Source of the DNA: Planctomycetota bacterium
Lineage (GTDB): Bacteria > Planctomycetota > Phycisphaerae > UBA1845 > CAIVHJ01
Length of the DNA stretch: 15,414 nucleotides
Direction: 5' to 3'
Assembly: GCA_022573485.1 (NCBI GenBank)
Contig: JACZTW010000050.1
Location: 1-15,414, forward strand
Every line of letters starts with the position of its first letter. Within the stretch, counting starts at the first letter, position 1. Shown one piece after another: positions 6,994-14,408 of this stretch. The notes under the pieces were generated by a model. That model ran no database searches and had not been told where the DNA came from. It worked only from the letters and a program-made list of their open reading frames with translations. The translations under genes and the position numbers were made by a program.

Positions 6994-9120
6994 CTAATGA
7001 TCCAAGGTGCTTGGCTTCGCTTGTTCAATCCGGATATCGAAGTCGCCATCTTGCTCGACGATGTCGGCGATCGTTCGACCATCGCGGACCGTGAACTCCA
7101 TAGACAGCGCGCCGCCGGCGAAGGCAAGGTCGCGAACGGAAACTCGGGCGAAGGGTGCGCCGACCAGGTCCGGGCGGACCGTGATGCGGCGGTTGAGCGC
7201 GTCGGGGAAGATGCCGAGAACTGCTTGAAGCAGCAGGAACGGACTGGCAGCGGCCCAGCCCTGCGGCTGGCACGCGATGGGGATGGGTACGACTTTATCG
7301 TTCGTCGCATGGCGCGACAAGCCCGAGAACAGCTCGGGCAGTCGGCCGTTCGGAAACTGCGCCGCAGCCTGCAGGATGCCAGAAGCAATGCGGTTGGCTT
7401 CGCGGGTGTCGCCGTGGCGGCTCAAGCCGTAGGCGATAAGCGCATTGTCATGGGCCCACACAGCGCCGCGCTGATAGCGGGCGGCTGAATAGCCCCGGGC
7501 ATGGGTACTCAGCGTGCGGACGCCGAAACCGCTGAACAAGTCATCTTGCAGAAACCGCCGTGCCAGCAGCTTGCGCTTGTCGGGATCTACCAAATCGCCC
7601 ATCAAGCAGTGCCCGGCGTTGCTGCCTACCGAGTCAACGATGTTCTTGTCGCCGTCCAGTGCCATAGCGAAGAACTGCTCCTCCGGCCACCAGAACTGCT
7701 CGTTGAACTTCCGCTTCAGTGCTTCGGCAGCCTGGTTGCAGCGCTTGGCAGTTTGCTGGTCGCCGAGCAAGTCAAACATGCGGGCCAAGCCGACCAAGGC
7801 GTCGTAGTAGTATCCCTGCACTTCAACCATGGCGATCGGGAAGCTCGGCAGGGTGCCATCGCTCATCGTCACTGCCGCGGGTTCGCCGTCCTTCCAGCCG
7901 CGGTGTGTCAGCCCAAGTTGACCTTCTTTGAGGTTTTCGTACTCGATGAAGCCGTCTTGGTCGATGTCGCCGTACTGAGCGCACCACTCCAATATGCCAC
8001 GAAGAATCGGTTCCATCTCGCGCACGAAGTCGATATCGCCCGTCCACAACAAGTAATGATCGAGCAGCACGACGAACAGCGGTGAGGCATCGACCGTGCC
8101 GTAGGTGTAGGGATAGACGGCCGGGTCGGAACGCTCCCCGCCGCGGATTTCGTGATGAATCTTGCCCGGCTCCTCCTCGCTTTGGCGGTTGATCTTCTGG
8201 CCTTGATGGCGCGCCAGTTCGCGGAGCGTGCTCTTGGCCTGACGCGAATTCATCATCAGAAACTCGAACGAGGCAATCAGGCTGTCGCGTCCGAAGCAAG
8301 CCACGAAGTGCGGGATTCCCGCGGCGAAGCAGCCCGAATCGTCCGAGCCCAGCCACAAAGCGCGCAGATCATCCGCGCTGCGGGCCAGCACGCGGTTGAC
8401 TTCTTCGTTATCCGTCTCGATGTGGGTCAGCGACGCTCGCCAGTCATGTACGGCGGCTTCGAGGCGCTGCTCGGAAGCGGCTGGCTCGGGCATTTGCACG
8501 TCCGCACCACCGATGCTGGCGCCGATGGTCAATTCAAGATTCCAGCGCTCGTCCGGCTCAAGGGCGATCGGAAACGCGAGCCGAGCCTGCTCACGAAGTT
8601 CGATCGGCCGGTCGCAGCGCACTGCGGTGCTGACCAGATAACCAGTGCGTCCCTTGTAGTGAGCATTAATCGTGTATTCGTCCACTTGCCGGACATTCCA
8701 TTCGCGCTCCCAGCGGTCGCGGAGAATCTGGCGCACTTCGATCAAGTCTGAGAAGTCGAGTTGCAGGCTGATCTCAAAGTGCCCTTCAATCGCAAACTCC
8801 GCCCGATTGACGAATTCCAAGCGCTCGATGTAGCCGTCCGAAACCGTGAATTTGTCTACACACAGTTCGAGTGCGCCGGGCGTGAAGCGGGTCATGAAGC
8901 TCTGGTTGGTGCAGTGGAACCGCAGCCTGTGAGTCTGGGAGTCATCGACCCACAGCGCACTGAAGTCGATATCCTCGAAGCGATACTGCAAGCCGCTCAC
9001 CAGTCGCACGTCCTGGAAGTAAATGCCCGCCAAGCTCTCGGCGCAGGGAACGATCTGGCCCGAATCGTCGAAACATGCGAACCAGCGGGCCTCTTTGAGT
9101 ACGTAGTTCGGCGATTTCAT
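6994..9120 (-). CDS. Amylo-alpha-1,6-glucosidase (glycogen debranching enzyme family)
   Basis: This 708-residue enzyme has no signal peptide, so it should be cytoplasmic. Residues 1-230 match the N-terminal beta-rich domain of bacterial debranching enzymes (GIYFQDVRLVSGLQYRF is the typical motif). Residues 235-640 form the (alpha/alpha)6 barrel of the glucosidase. Landmarks are CFGRDS (275-280), EEEPGKIHHEIR (315-326), YGTVDASPLF (340-349), THRGWKDG (405-412), VGSNAGHCL (498-506) and PELFSG (595-600). The conserved acidic residues in GWKDG and PELFSG are candidates for catalysis. The family hydrolyses alpha-1,6 branches or trims glucan oligosaccharides; the exact substrate cannot be read from sequence. 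It is the last gene of the sugar transporter operon, 141 bases after the MalG-like permease, which supports a role in using imported or stored alpha-glucans. Residues 385-394 (DIDQDGFIEY) resemble a calcium-binding loop. Confidence 0.92.
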   Translation of the reverse strand: MKSPNYVLKEARWFACFDDSGQIVPCAESLAGIYFQDVRLVSGLQYRFEDIDFSALWVDDSQTHRLRFHCTNQSFMTRFTPGALELCVDKFTVSDGYIERLEFVNRAEFAIEGHFEISLQLDFSDLIEVRQILRDRWEREWNVRQVDEYTINAHYKGRTGYLVSTAVRCDRPIELREQARLAFPIALEPDERWNLELTIGASIGGADVQMPEPAASEQRLEAAVHDWRASLTHIETDNEEVNRVLARSADDLRALWLGSDDSGCFAAGIPHFVACFGRDSLIASFEFLMMNSRQAKSTLRELARHQGQKINRQSEEEPGKIHHEIRGGERSDPAVYPYTYGTVDASPLFVVLLDHYLLWTGDIDFVREMEPILRGILEWCAQYGDIDQDGFIEYENLKEGQLGLTHRGWKDGEPAAVTMSDGTLPSFPIAMVEVQGYYYDALVGLARMFDLLGDQQTAKRCNQAAEALKRKFNEQFWWPEEQFFAMALDGDKNIVDSVGSNAGHCLMGDLVDPDKRKLLARRFLQDDLFSGFGVRTLSTHARGYSAARYQRGAVWAHDNALIAYGLSRHGDTREANRIASGILQAAAQFPNGRLPELFSGLSRHATNDKVVPIPIACQPQGWAAASPFLLLQAVLGIFPDALNRRITVRPDLVGAPFARVSVRDLAFAGGALSMEFTVRDGRTIADIVEQDGDFDIRIEQAKPSTLDH

Positions 9121-9208
9121 ACGCTGAGCTTTCTTGGGGCAGGGACGCTATAGTGAATTTGAGATCCGCGCAGGCTGTCTTCGACCCTGAGGCTCAGACC
9201 CGAAGGGA

Positions 9209-9237
9209 AGCCTGCGGCTCCTTGGGTTCTGCAGGCT
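9209..9237. repeat. Intergenic hairpin before the debranching enzyme gene
   Basis: AGCCTGC (9209-9215) and GCAGGCT (9231-9237) form a perfect 7-bp stem with a 15-base loop. A further GCAGGCT copy lies at 9170-9176. Bases 9215-9224 (CGGCTCCTTG) match the palindrome flank at 2070-2079, linking it to the same repeat family. In the operon it lies between permease and enzyme, where a hairpin could affect mRNA stability. There is no T-run, so it is not a clear terminator. Confidence 0.45.
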
Positions 9238-9261
9238 GGAAGAGCATCTTGGTCCATGAAC

Positions 9262-10092
9262 TTATCTCTTGGCTGCTGAGAGTCGCACGCCGGTGACAAA
9301 GTACTTCTGCGTCAGGAAATAGACAACCAAGCCGGGCAGCAGCACCACCGTGGAAGCGGCCATCAACAGCTCGACGGCCACGCGAAAGGTACGGCTGAAG
9401 CCCGCCAACGCCAACGTCAGCGTGGCGTTCTCCGGCGAGTTAAGATAGATCAGAGGCGTCCACAAGTCATTCCACACGAACAGAAACGCAAACACTGCAA
9501 CGGCGGCCAACACGGGCCGCGAGAGCGGCAGCATGATCTGCCGGTAGATGCCCCACCAACTGCAACCATCCATGTGCGCGGCTTCGACCACGTCACGCGG
9601 AATGGTCAAGAAGAACTGCCGGAACAGAAATATGAAAAACGGGTTGCCGCCCAGAAGGCTCGGCACGATTAGGGGATAGAACGTATCAATCCAACCAAGC
9701 TGCTGAAACAGGATGAACTGTGGGATCACCGTTACTTGCATGGGCAGCATCATGGTCGCCAGCACCAGCACAAAGAGCAGATTGCGCCCGCGAAAGCGCA
9801 GCCGAGCGAAAGCATAGCCCGCCATCGAACAAGTCACGAGCTGAAACAGAATGGTCAGCCCGGCGATCAGCATCGTATTGCCGGTAAGCCGAGCGAAGCC
9901 GCGCAGGGTGTTGCTTTGGTCGAAGGCTCCCATCCGTGCCAACGCTTCGGAGTAGTTGCCCCATTGCGGCTCGGCGGGCAGCGTGAGCGGGTGCTCGATG
10001 GCTTGGCCTTCGGCCTTCAGCGAGGCATTGACCATCCAGGCGAAGGGCGCTATGAATACAATCGCCGTTAGAATGAGCAGGACATATTTCAG
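9262..10092 (-). CDS. Carbohydrate ABC transporter permease, MalG-like (CUT1 family)
   Basis: This inner-membrane permease has six predicted helices and carries the EAA loop that docks the ATPase (VVEAAHMDGCSWWGIYRQIM, about residues 168-187). The first ATG (10035) begins at MVNASLKAEG and would cut off helix 1. The frame upstream of it reads KYVLLILTAIVFIAPFAW, a typical first MalG helix, back to a stop five codons before CTG. The best start is CTG at 10092: it overlaps the preceding stop as CTGA and has AAGGGG seven bases before it. This gives 276 residues, the usual MalG length. With the fused MalF-like protein it should form the sugar-conducting channel. The C-terminus (YFVTGVRLSAAKR) is typical. 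CTG starts are rare, so the start needs confirmation; the family assignment is secure. Confidence 0.9.
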   Translation of the reverse strand: MKYVLLILTAIVFIAPFAWMVNASLKAEGQAIEHPLTLPAEPQWGNYSEALARMGAFDQSNTLRGFARLTGNTMLIAGLTILFQLVTCSMAGYAFARLRFRGRNLLFVLVLATMMLPMQVTVIPQFILFQQLGWIDTFYPLIVPSLLGGNPFFIFLFRQFFLTIPRDVVEAAHMDGCSWWGIYRQIMLPLSRPVLAAVAVFAFLFVWNDLWTPLIYLNSPENATLTLALAGFSRTFRVAVELLMAASTVVLLPGLVVYFLTQKYFVTGVRLSAAKR

Positions 10093-12380
10093 ACGGTTGC
10101 CCCTTCATAATGGACCCACGATTTCGCCTGGCGCAGGAGCAGCAGCGTCAAACCCAAAAGGGTGAGGAACAACACCCAACCCAATGCGCACGCATAACCC
10201 ATGTGCTGGAAGCGGAATGCGGTCTTGAACAAATAGAGCACGTAGAACAATGATGCGTTACCGGGGCCGCCGCCCGTCATGACATATGGTTGGGCGAAGA
10301 CTTGAAAAGCGCCGATGACGCCCATGACGAGATTGAACAGCAGCACGGGCGCCAGTTGCGGCAGAGTGATGTGGGCGAACAGTCGCCAGCGCGGGGCGCC
10401 GTCCAGCCGGGCAGCCTCGTACAACGCAGAGTCGATTCCCTGCAAGCCGGCGAGGAAGATCATCATCGGCACACCCACGCCCCACACGCTCATGAGCACG
10501 AAGCCGGGCACGATCCAATGTTCCGACTCGATCCAGCGGGCGCCCAGCACGGCGGTGATCCAATCGGAACCGAGAATCCAACGCCAAATGACGCCCAAGG
10601 CCACCAGGCTCACGATCGTCGGCATGTAATAGACGGTCCGAAAGACCGCATGACCACGCCGCACAAGCAAAGCCAGACCGAGCGCCAAAGTCAGTGACAA
10701 GGGAACGCTGAAAGCGACATACTCGACGGTCACCCAAACTGATTTCCAGAAACTCGCATCTGCAAACATGCGGTAGTAATTGTCCAGTCCGACCCAGCGG
10801 GCTTCGCTGATGGGGCGGATCGAGGTCCACGCCGTGAGCGACAGTGCCAGCGAAGCCAGCATCGGGCCCATCGTGAACAGCACGAATCCCAAGGCCCACA
10901 AACCAATGAAGCGGTAGCCGGCCCGCTCTTCACTTCGGCCCAGGCGGTGTGGCGGTTGACCGCGGCAGATCCAGAAGGCCGCGAGCAGGCCCAAGCCGAC
11001 CGCGGCAGTGATCGTTGCGAGCAGCCAAACGGGAGCAGGCGGACGGTTACGCTCGTAGCTTTCGCGCCTTAGGAACTCGTTGATCTTCACCGCGCTTTGA
11101 GCGCAAGCGGTTTTGGCGTCGGTCTTGCCGAAGATCAGGCAATCTTGCAGTTCTGCCTGAAGGAGGTGCCTGATCTCGCGCCAATTGGCGAATACAGGCA
11201 AGAAGCGCGCGTGTTCGATCGCGTCCAGGAACACCTGCTCGCTTCGCGGGGCTACGTCTGGTTTCAGGAAGGACTCGCTCCGGGCGACCTTCTTCAGGCC
11301 CGGCACACCATTGCCAATCTGGGCGAGCGTGCGCGACATTTTCTCTTCCGCGAGCATACGGATGAACTTGTACGTCAGCTCCGGATACTTGGAATGACGC
11401 AGGCCCACGTAGCTGCGGAGGGCGATGGACGTGGCTGCTTCCTTGCCGCGCGGCAGCGGACAGACGTCCCACTTGAAGTCACGAATCTCCTTAAAGCGGT
11501 AGACCTCCCAGTAGCCAACGGGTCCGTAGAGGGCGACGTTGCCGGCCTGAAACTCGCCGCGGGTCAGTTGGCCCTCAATCGTGGCATCCGTCGCGGCGAT
11601 CTGCTCCACGTGGAAGAGCCGCGCCAGAAACTCGATGGCTTCGACCGCTTCAGGTTCGTCGAGCGTGCAACGCGTCAAGTCATCATTGAAGAATCGTCCG
11701 CCGTTCTGCCATATCCAGGGGGCGAGCGCCTGAGGCCATTGCGTGATCGAGATGCCCCATTGTCGGCCGCGATCAGTGCGTTGGGTGCATGCCCGTGCGA
11801 TCGCCAAGAGATCCTGCCAAGTCCAGCCCGCAGTCGGGTAGGAGATTCCCGCGCGGTCAAGGATATCCATGTTGTAGTACATGACATAAGGTGTGAAAGT
11901 GGACGGCAGGCCGTAGAGGTGCCCGTTCGGGCCGCGGAACGCATCCAGAACGGTCTGGTAGTACGCAGCCGGATCCCACGTGGCATCACGGTCGAAGTAT
12001 GGCTGCAGATCGAGCAGCACGCCGTCGGCGAGGAAGGTGGAGAACTCGAGCACATCGATGGCAACGACATCGAGCGGCTGGCGAGCGGCCAGCATGATCT
12101 TGAGCTTCGTGAGCACGTCCCCCCCGCCGCCTTCGGACAGCAGTTTGACGCGCACGCCGGGATTGTCGTCTTCAAACTCGCGGGCCAGTTCAATCAACTG
12201 GTCCCAGGCTTCCTTCATCGAAGTAGGATCGAAGACCATCACGCGGAGCACTTGTTCTTCGCTACTCGGCTCAGCGCTGGCGAAGCCGGTCCCAACCGTT
12301 GTGCCGGCCGGCCAGCCTGCTGTGCGGGCGGAAGAGACAACGGCCGCAGCCAGAAAGATCATCCATGCCAATTTCTTCAT
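10089..12380 (-). CDS. Fused sugar-binding protein and MalF-like permease of a CUT1 ABC transporter
   Basis: This 763-residue protein joins two transporter parts that are normally separate. Residues 1-21 (MKKLAWMIFLAAAVVSSARTA) are a signal or anchor sequence, written here as MKKLAWMIFLAAAVV plus SSARTA. Residues 45-435 are an extracellular solute-binding domain (ELAREFEDDNPGVRVKLL, PLDVVAIDV, GHLYGLPSTFTPYVMYYN, GEFQAGNVALYGPVGYW). Residues 451-471 form a membrane helix leading to a basic cytoplasmic loop (RGQPPHRLGRSEERAGYR). Residues 490-755 are a six-helix permease with the EAA loop YEAARLDGAPRWRLFAHITL (654-673). Topology is consistent, with the binding domain outside. The start is ATG at 12380, because a signal sequence follows at once; GTG at 12422 has no ribosome binding site. 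The stop overlaps the MalG-like gene. The sugar is not identifiable, but the debranching enzyme in the operon suggests glucan oligosaccharides. Confidence 0.92.
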   Translation of the reverse strand: MKKLAWMIFLAAAVVSSARTAGWPAGTTVGTGFASAEPSSEEQVLRVMVFDPTSMKEAWDQLIELAREFEDDNPGVRVKLLSEGGGGDVLTKLKIMLAARQPLDVVAIDVLEFSTFLADGVLLDLQPYFDRDATWDPAAYYQTVLDAFRGPNGHLYGLPSTFTPYVMYYNMDILDRAGISYPTAGWTWQDLLAIARACTQRTDRGRQWGISITQWPQALAPWIWQNGGRFFNDDLTRCTLDEPEAVEAIEFLARLFHVEQIAATDATIEGQLTRGEFQAGNVALYGPVGYWEVYRFKEIRDFKWDVCPLPRGKEAATSIALRSYVGLRHSKYPELTYKFIRMLAEEKMSRTLAQIGNGVPGLKKVARSESFLKPDVAPRSEQVFLDAIEHARFLPVFANWREIRHLLQAELQDCLIFGKTDAKTACAQSAVKINEFLRRESYERNRPPAPVWLLATITAAVGLGLLAAFWICRGQPPHRLGRSEERAGYRFIGLWALGFVLFTMGPMLASLALSLTAWTSIRPISEARWVGLDNYYRMFADASFWKSVWVTVEYVAFSVPLSLTLALGLALLVRRGHAVFRTVYYMPTIVSLVALGVIWRWILGSDWITAVLGARWIESEHWIVPGFVLMSVWGVGVPMMIFLAGLQGIDSALYEAARLDGAPRWRLFAHITLPQLAPVLLFNLVMGVIGAFQVFAQPYVMTGGGPGNASLFYVLYLFKTAFRFQHMGYACALGWVLFLTLLGLTLLLLRQAKSWVHYEGATV

Positions 12381-12678
12381 AACCGATGCATCGAGTCCAG
12401 CCAGGCCATCCTGAGCAATCACGCTTGCGGGTCACAATGCGACGGCCCAAGCAGGACATCACTCTGGCCCCTTGGCGGTCAGTAGGAACACACCTCCATC
12501 TTTTTGACATGCTCCATGCCTGCCTCCGAACTCCAGACGTGCAGAATGCGTGAGGGTTGCCAGAGCGGGAAGAAACCTGGAAGTCTGCATGTAACCAGAC
12601 GGAGTTCAAAGGACCGACGGCGGTTCACGACGGAGTGGCCCAAAGCTGCAAGCTCCTATAATTGCTTGAATCAAGCAT
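12381..12678. other. Intergenic stretch upstream of the transporter operon
   Basis: About 300 bases without a credible gene separate the transporter operon from the tRNA-like sequence. It should hold the operon promoter, but I cannot assign -35 and -10 boxes with confidence. A perfect 10-bp palindrome, CGATGCATCG (12384-12393), lies four bases before the start codon of the fused transporter gene and would cover the ribosome binding region. That start has no clear Shine-Dalgarno sequence. A regulator gene of the LacI or similar type is not present. Confidence 0.45.
12657..12677 (+). promoter_or_regulatory. TATAAT box and hairpin directly upstream of the tRNA-like sequence
   Basis: A consensus -10 box TATAAT (12657-12662) is followed at once by a perfect 6-bp hairpin, TGCTTG-AAT-CAAGCA (12663-12677), which ends two bases before the tRNA 5' end. 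I see no good -35 box at the right spacing, so promoter activity is only possible. Confidence 0.35.
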
Positions 12679-12750
12679 GCGGGCGCAATTCAGAGGTAGG
12701 CTGCCGGCTTCCCAAGATGGACGTCGTCGGTTCGAATCCGATCGCCCGCT
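12679..12750 (+). tRNA. tRNA-Gly (CCC)-like sequence, slightly degenerate
   Basis: A 72-base cloverleaf can be drawn. The acceptor stem GCGGGCG/CGCCCGC is perfect and is followed by T at the discriminator position. The T arm is GTCGG-TTCGAAT-CCGAT (one G-T pair), the variable loop has five bases, and the anticodon loop TTCCCAA gives anticodon CCC, which reads glycine GGG codons. GCGGGCG and the anticodon region match the usual bacterial tRNA-Gly. Oddities are C instead of the near-invariant U at position 8, one mismatch in the D stem (ATTC/GGCT), and one G-A mismatch plus a G-T pair in the anticodon stem (CCGGC/GATGG). No CCA is encoded. It may be a diverged functional tRNA or a decaying copy. 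Confidence 0.65.
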
Positions 12751-12827
12751 TTCAAGCCTGCTCGACAACCGACCACCCGCAAACTGCGCTTCACGCCGAC
12801 GCAGGACAAGGACCGGGCATTCCGCAT

Positions 12828-13418
12828 TCACGTCTCTCGCCTCACTGAGATTTTGCGCGTGGACTTGGCGGTGCGTTTTTTCTTCTTCTTGGATTTTCCG
12901 GTCGTGGTCTTGGCGGTTGTGCTTGGGCTGCGCTTTTGAGCGCTCTTCTTGGCAGCGCTCCGGCGCGCCGCCGGGATCGCCGACTCATAGAACTCGATGA
13001 ACTTCTTGACCGGCACCCGCCGGATCACCTGGCCGATCACGTTCAGCGCCACGTCGTCGAGTTTCTTGAACCGCACACACGACTTGCCCATGTCCAGCTT
13101 CTTGCCGGTCTTGGCCCACGCCTCGCGAAACCAGGCCTCAAGTTCGGGGTCGCTGTAAACGCACATCAAGTAGATCGCCATGTGGTTCTTCTGCGACGCC
13201 AGCCCCCCGAAAGGCAGCGGCTGCTTGGGATCACAGTGGTATCCGGGCGGGTATATGCTGTGCGGCACGAAGTAGCCGATCGCGCCGTTCTGCATGCCCT
13301 CCGCATAGCCCTTGGGCAAGTTCTTGAGGATCGTGGACCGCACCGCCTTCAGCGCCTCGCGCCGGTCCTTGGGCAGTGCGGACAGATATTGCGCAACTGT
13401 TTTCGCTTTGCTTTGCAT
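12828..13418 (-). CDS. DUF1801 protein with lysine-rich C-terminal tail
   Basis: This is a 196-residue soluble protein. Residues 1-146 match the DUF1801 (YdhG-like) fold, with typical stretches such as VAQYLSALPKDRREALKAVR, MQNGAIGYFVPHSIYPPGYH, then QKNHMAIYLM and GKSCVRFKKLDDV. The biochemical role of the family is not established. Residues 148-196 form an extra tail of Lys, Arg, Ser, Thr and Ala (for example TTTGKSKKKKKRTAKSTRK), resembling bacterial histone H1-like tails and likely to bind nucleic acid. The start is ATG at 13418 with AGGA seven bases before it. The upstream ORF stops 31 bases before this start, and a strong GC hairpin lies in that ORF's last codons. No functional link to neighbours is visible. 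Loss of the tail by frameshift in relatives would show whether it is conserved. Confidence 0.9.
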   Translation of the reverse strand: MQSKAKTVAQYLSALPKDRREALKAVRSTILKNLPKGYAEGMQNGAIGYFVPHSIYPPGYHCDPKQPLPFGGLASQKNHMAIYLMCVYSDPELEAWFREAWAKTGKKLDMGKSCVRFKKLDDVALNVIGQVIRRVPVKKFIEFYESAIPAARRSAAKKSAQKRSPSTTAKTTTGKSKKKKKRTAKSTRKISVRRET

Positions 13419-13449
13419 GTTTGCATCCTACCATGAACCGCCGCGTCGT

Positions 13450-14388
13450 TCACATCCGGCTGGCGAGCCGGCCGGTCCTCCGGCCGGACCGCACTGCTGC
13501 CCCAACCCCGCGCGGCGAGGATGGGGAATCCCCGATAGATTGTGCCACGGCTCTGTGAGCGGTGTTTCTGATTCCCGGCGCACGGCCGATCCGCCGCCGC
13601 GGACCGTGGCACACTGCGCCGCGGAATACCGCCGGTGGCACAATTCTTGCGGAACTGCTCCGCCGCTCGCAACGTGTTGCGGAGCCTGCGCTTGGCATGG
13701 CCGTGGGTTCGTTTGGCGCAGGCGCTTTGCCGGCGGCTTGCTGCCTCAGGTCTTTCGCGTCTCCATGTTCAGCCGTGGCCTTCAGGCCACGGACTTCGGT
13801 CGCGACAGGCTGTGCGCGGTCCGGACCCTGAAGGGCCCGGCTCAACAAAGGCCGAGCCTGGGCATGATGATCCGGTGCTTGCTCGATCTTGCGGAGGCGT
13901 TGGCGCGACTCGAGCTGGCGCATGGTACGGAGCAATTCGCGATCGATCATGGTTTCGTAGCGGATCAGGCGGTCCAGACTGTACGGCGAAGGCAGAATGC
14001 GCTCGCCGCGTTTGACGGGCGGCAGCGGCGATAGCTCATCCAGTGCGTCCGCCAGCGGGTTCGGCCGGTTGGCCCGCGTGATGGCCTCGACTTCAAACCG
14101 ATACGCCCGCCGCAGCCGCCAAAACGACGCCGCCAAACGCTCGACCAGCAGCGTTTCGATCGTGCTTTGCGGTTGATAGTCGTCCCGCAGCCCGTCGAGC
14201 AGGAGGCCGAACTGTTGCGGATCTTCGTCTTTATGATCCGCCAAAACGATCAGGCCAGCCAGCAGCCCGTGCTTGACTGCGTTGCGGCTGGACTTTGCTT
14301 TCCCCGCTGCCGACCGAGGCCCGGTCGACTTTTTCGCATTACGCCGATTCGCCTCGATCTTGTTCGGTGTTGTTTTCGTCTTCGCCAT
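13450..14388 (-). CDS. NRRNAKKSTGPRS-motif protein of unknown function, C-terminus extended through repeats
   Basis: This is a 312-residue ORF. The N-terminus carries a basic motif (IEANRRNAKKSTGPRSAAGK, 11-30, then SSRNAVKHGLLAG) found in many multi-copy hypothetical proteins of planctomycetes and acidobacteria. Residues 75-165 (ETLLVERLAASFWRLRRAYR; LDRLIRYETMIDRELLRTMR) form the conserved helical part. Beyond about residue 175 the sequence is low in family-like features, and residues 183-206 and 259-283 are encoded by palindromic repeats also found in non-coding DNA, so the natural end may be earlier. The start is ATG at 14388, eight bases after AAAGGGG; the frame stays open to 14715 only because upstream repeats lack stops. 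No enzyme motif is visible. The family may be tied to repeats or mobile DNA, but that is inference. Confidence 0.72.
   Translation of the reverse strand: MAKTKTTPNKIEANRRNAKKSTGPRSAAGKAKSSRNAVKHGLLAGLIVLADHKDEDPQQFGLLLDGLRDDYQPQSTIETLLVERLAASFWRLRRAYRFEVEAITRANRPNPLADALDELSPLPPVKRGERILPSPYSLDRLIRYETMIDRELLRTMRQLESRQRLRKIEQAPDHHAQARPLLSRALQGPDRAQPVATEVRGLKATAEHGDAKDLRQQAAGKAPAPNEPTAMPSAGSATRCERRSSSARIVPPAVFRGAVCHGPRRRIGRAPGIRNTAHRAVAQSIGDSPSSPRGVGAAVRSGRRTGRLASRM
13468..13487. repeat. Strong GC hairpin between the two accessory genes
   Basis: CCGGCCGG, loop TCCT, CCGGCCGG form a perfect 8-bp stem. It lies in the last codons of the NRRNAKK-type ORF and 50 bases before the DUF1801 start. There is no T-run, so it is a repeat or mRNA-stabilising hairpin rather than a clear terminator. 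Confidence 0.5.
13541..13613. repeat. Inverted repeat TGTGCCACGG ... CCGTGGCACA
   Basis: Perfect 10-bp arms lie at 13541-13550 and 13604-13613, separated by 53 bases. A further related arm (GGTGGCACA) follows at about 13634-13642. The element lies inside the reading frame of the NRRNAKK-type ORF. I recall similar GTGCCACGG-type repeats between genes in planctomycete genomes, but this was not searched. Confidence 0.55.
13773..13840. repeat. Two REP-like palindromes with TTCA/TGAA loops
   Basis: CCGTGGCC-TTCA-GGCCACGG (13773-13792) is a perfect 8-bp stem. CCGGACCC-TGAA-GGGCCCGG (13821-13840) has one mismatch. Both have the design of the palindrome at 2054-2071: a GC-rich stem and a TGAA loop (TTCA on the other strand). 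They overlap codons 183-206 of the NRRNAKK-type ORF. Confidence 0.6.
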
Positions 14389-14408
14389 AGTCATAACCCC
14401 TTTCATTG

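Noticed and set aside
12377..12391. Four-codon upstream ORF (MHRL) whose stop overlaps the start of the fused transporter gene
   Set aside because: It is too short to judge, has no ribosome binding site and can arise from the palindrome by chance.
11097..12485. A 462-codon plus-strand open frame opposite the fused transporter gene
   Set aside because: It mirrors a well-supported gene in GC-rich DNA, has no ribosome binding site or recognisable domain, and its sequence looks like an antisense reading.
12504..12509. TTGACA as a -35 box on the plus strand
   Set aside because: No -10 box lies at the right spacing and no gene follows at a suitable distance.
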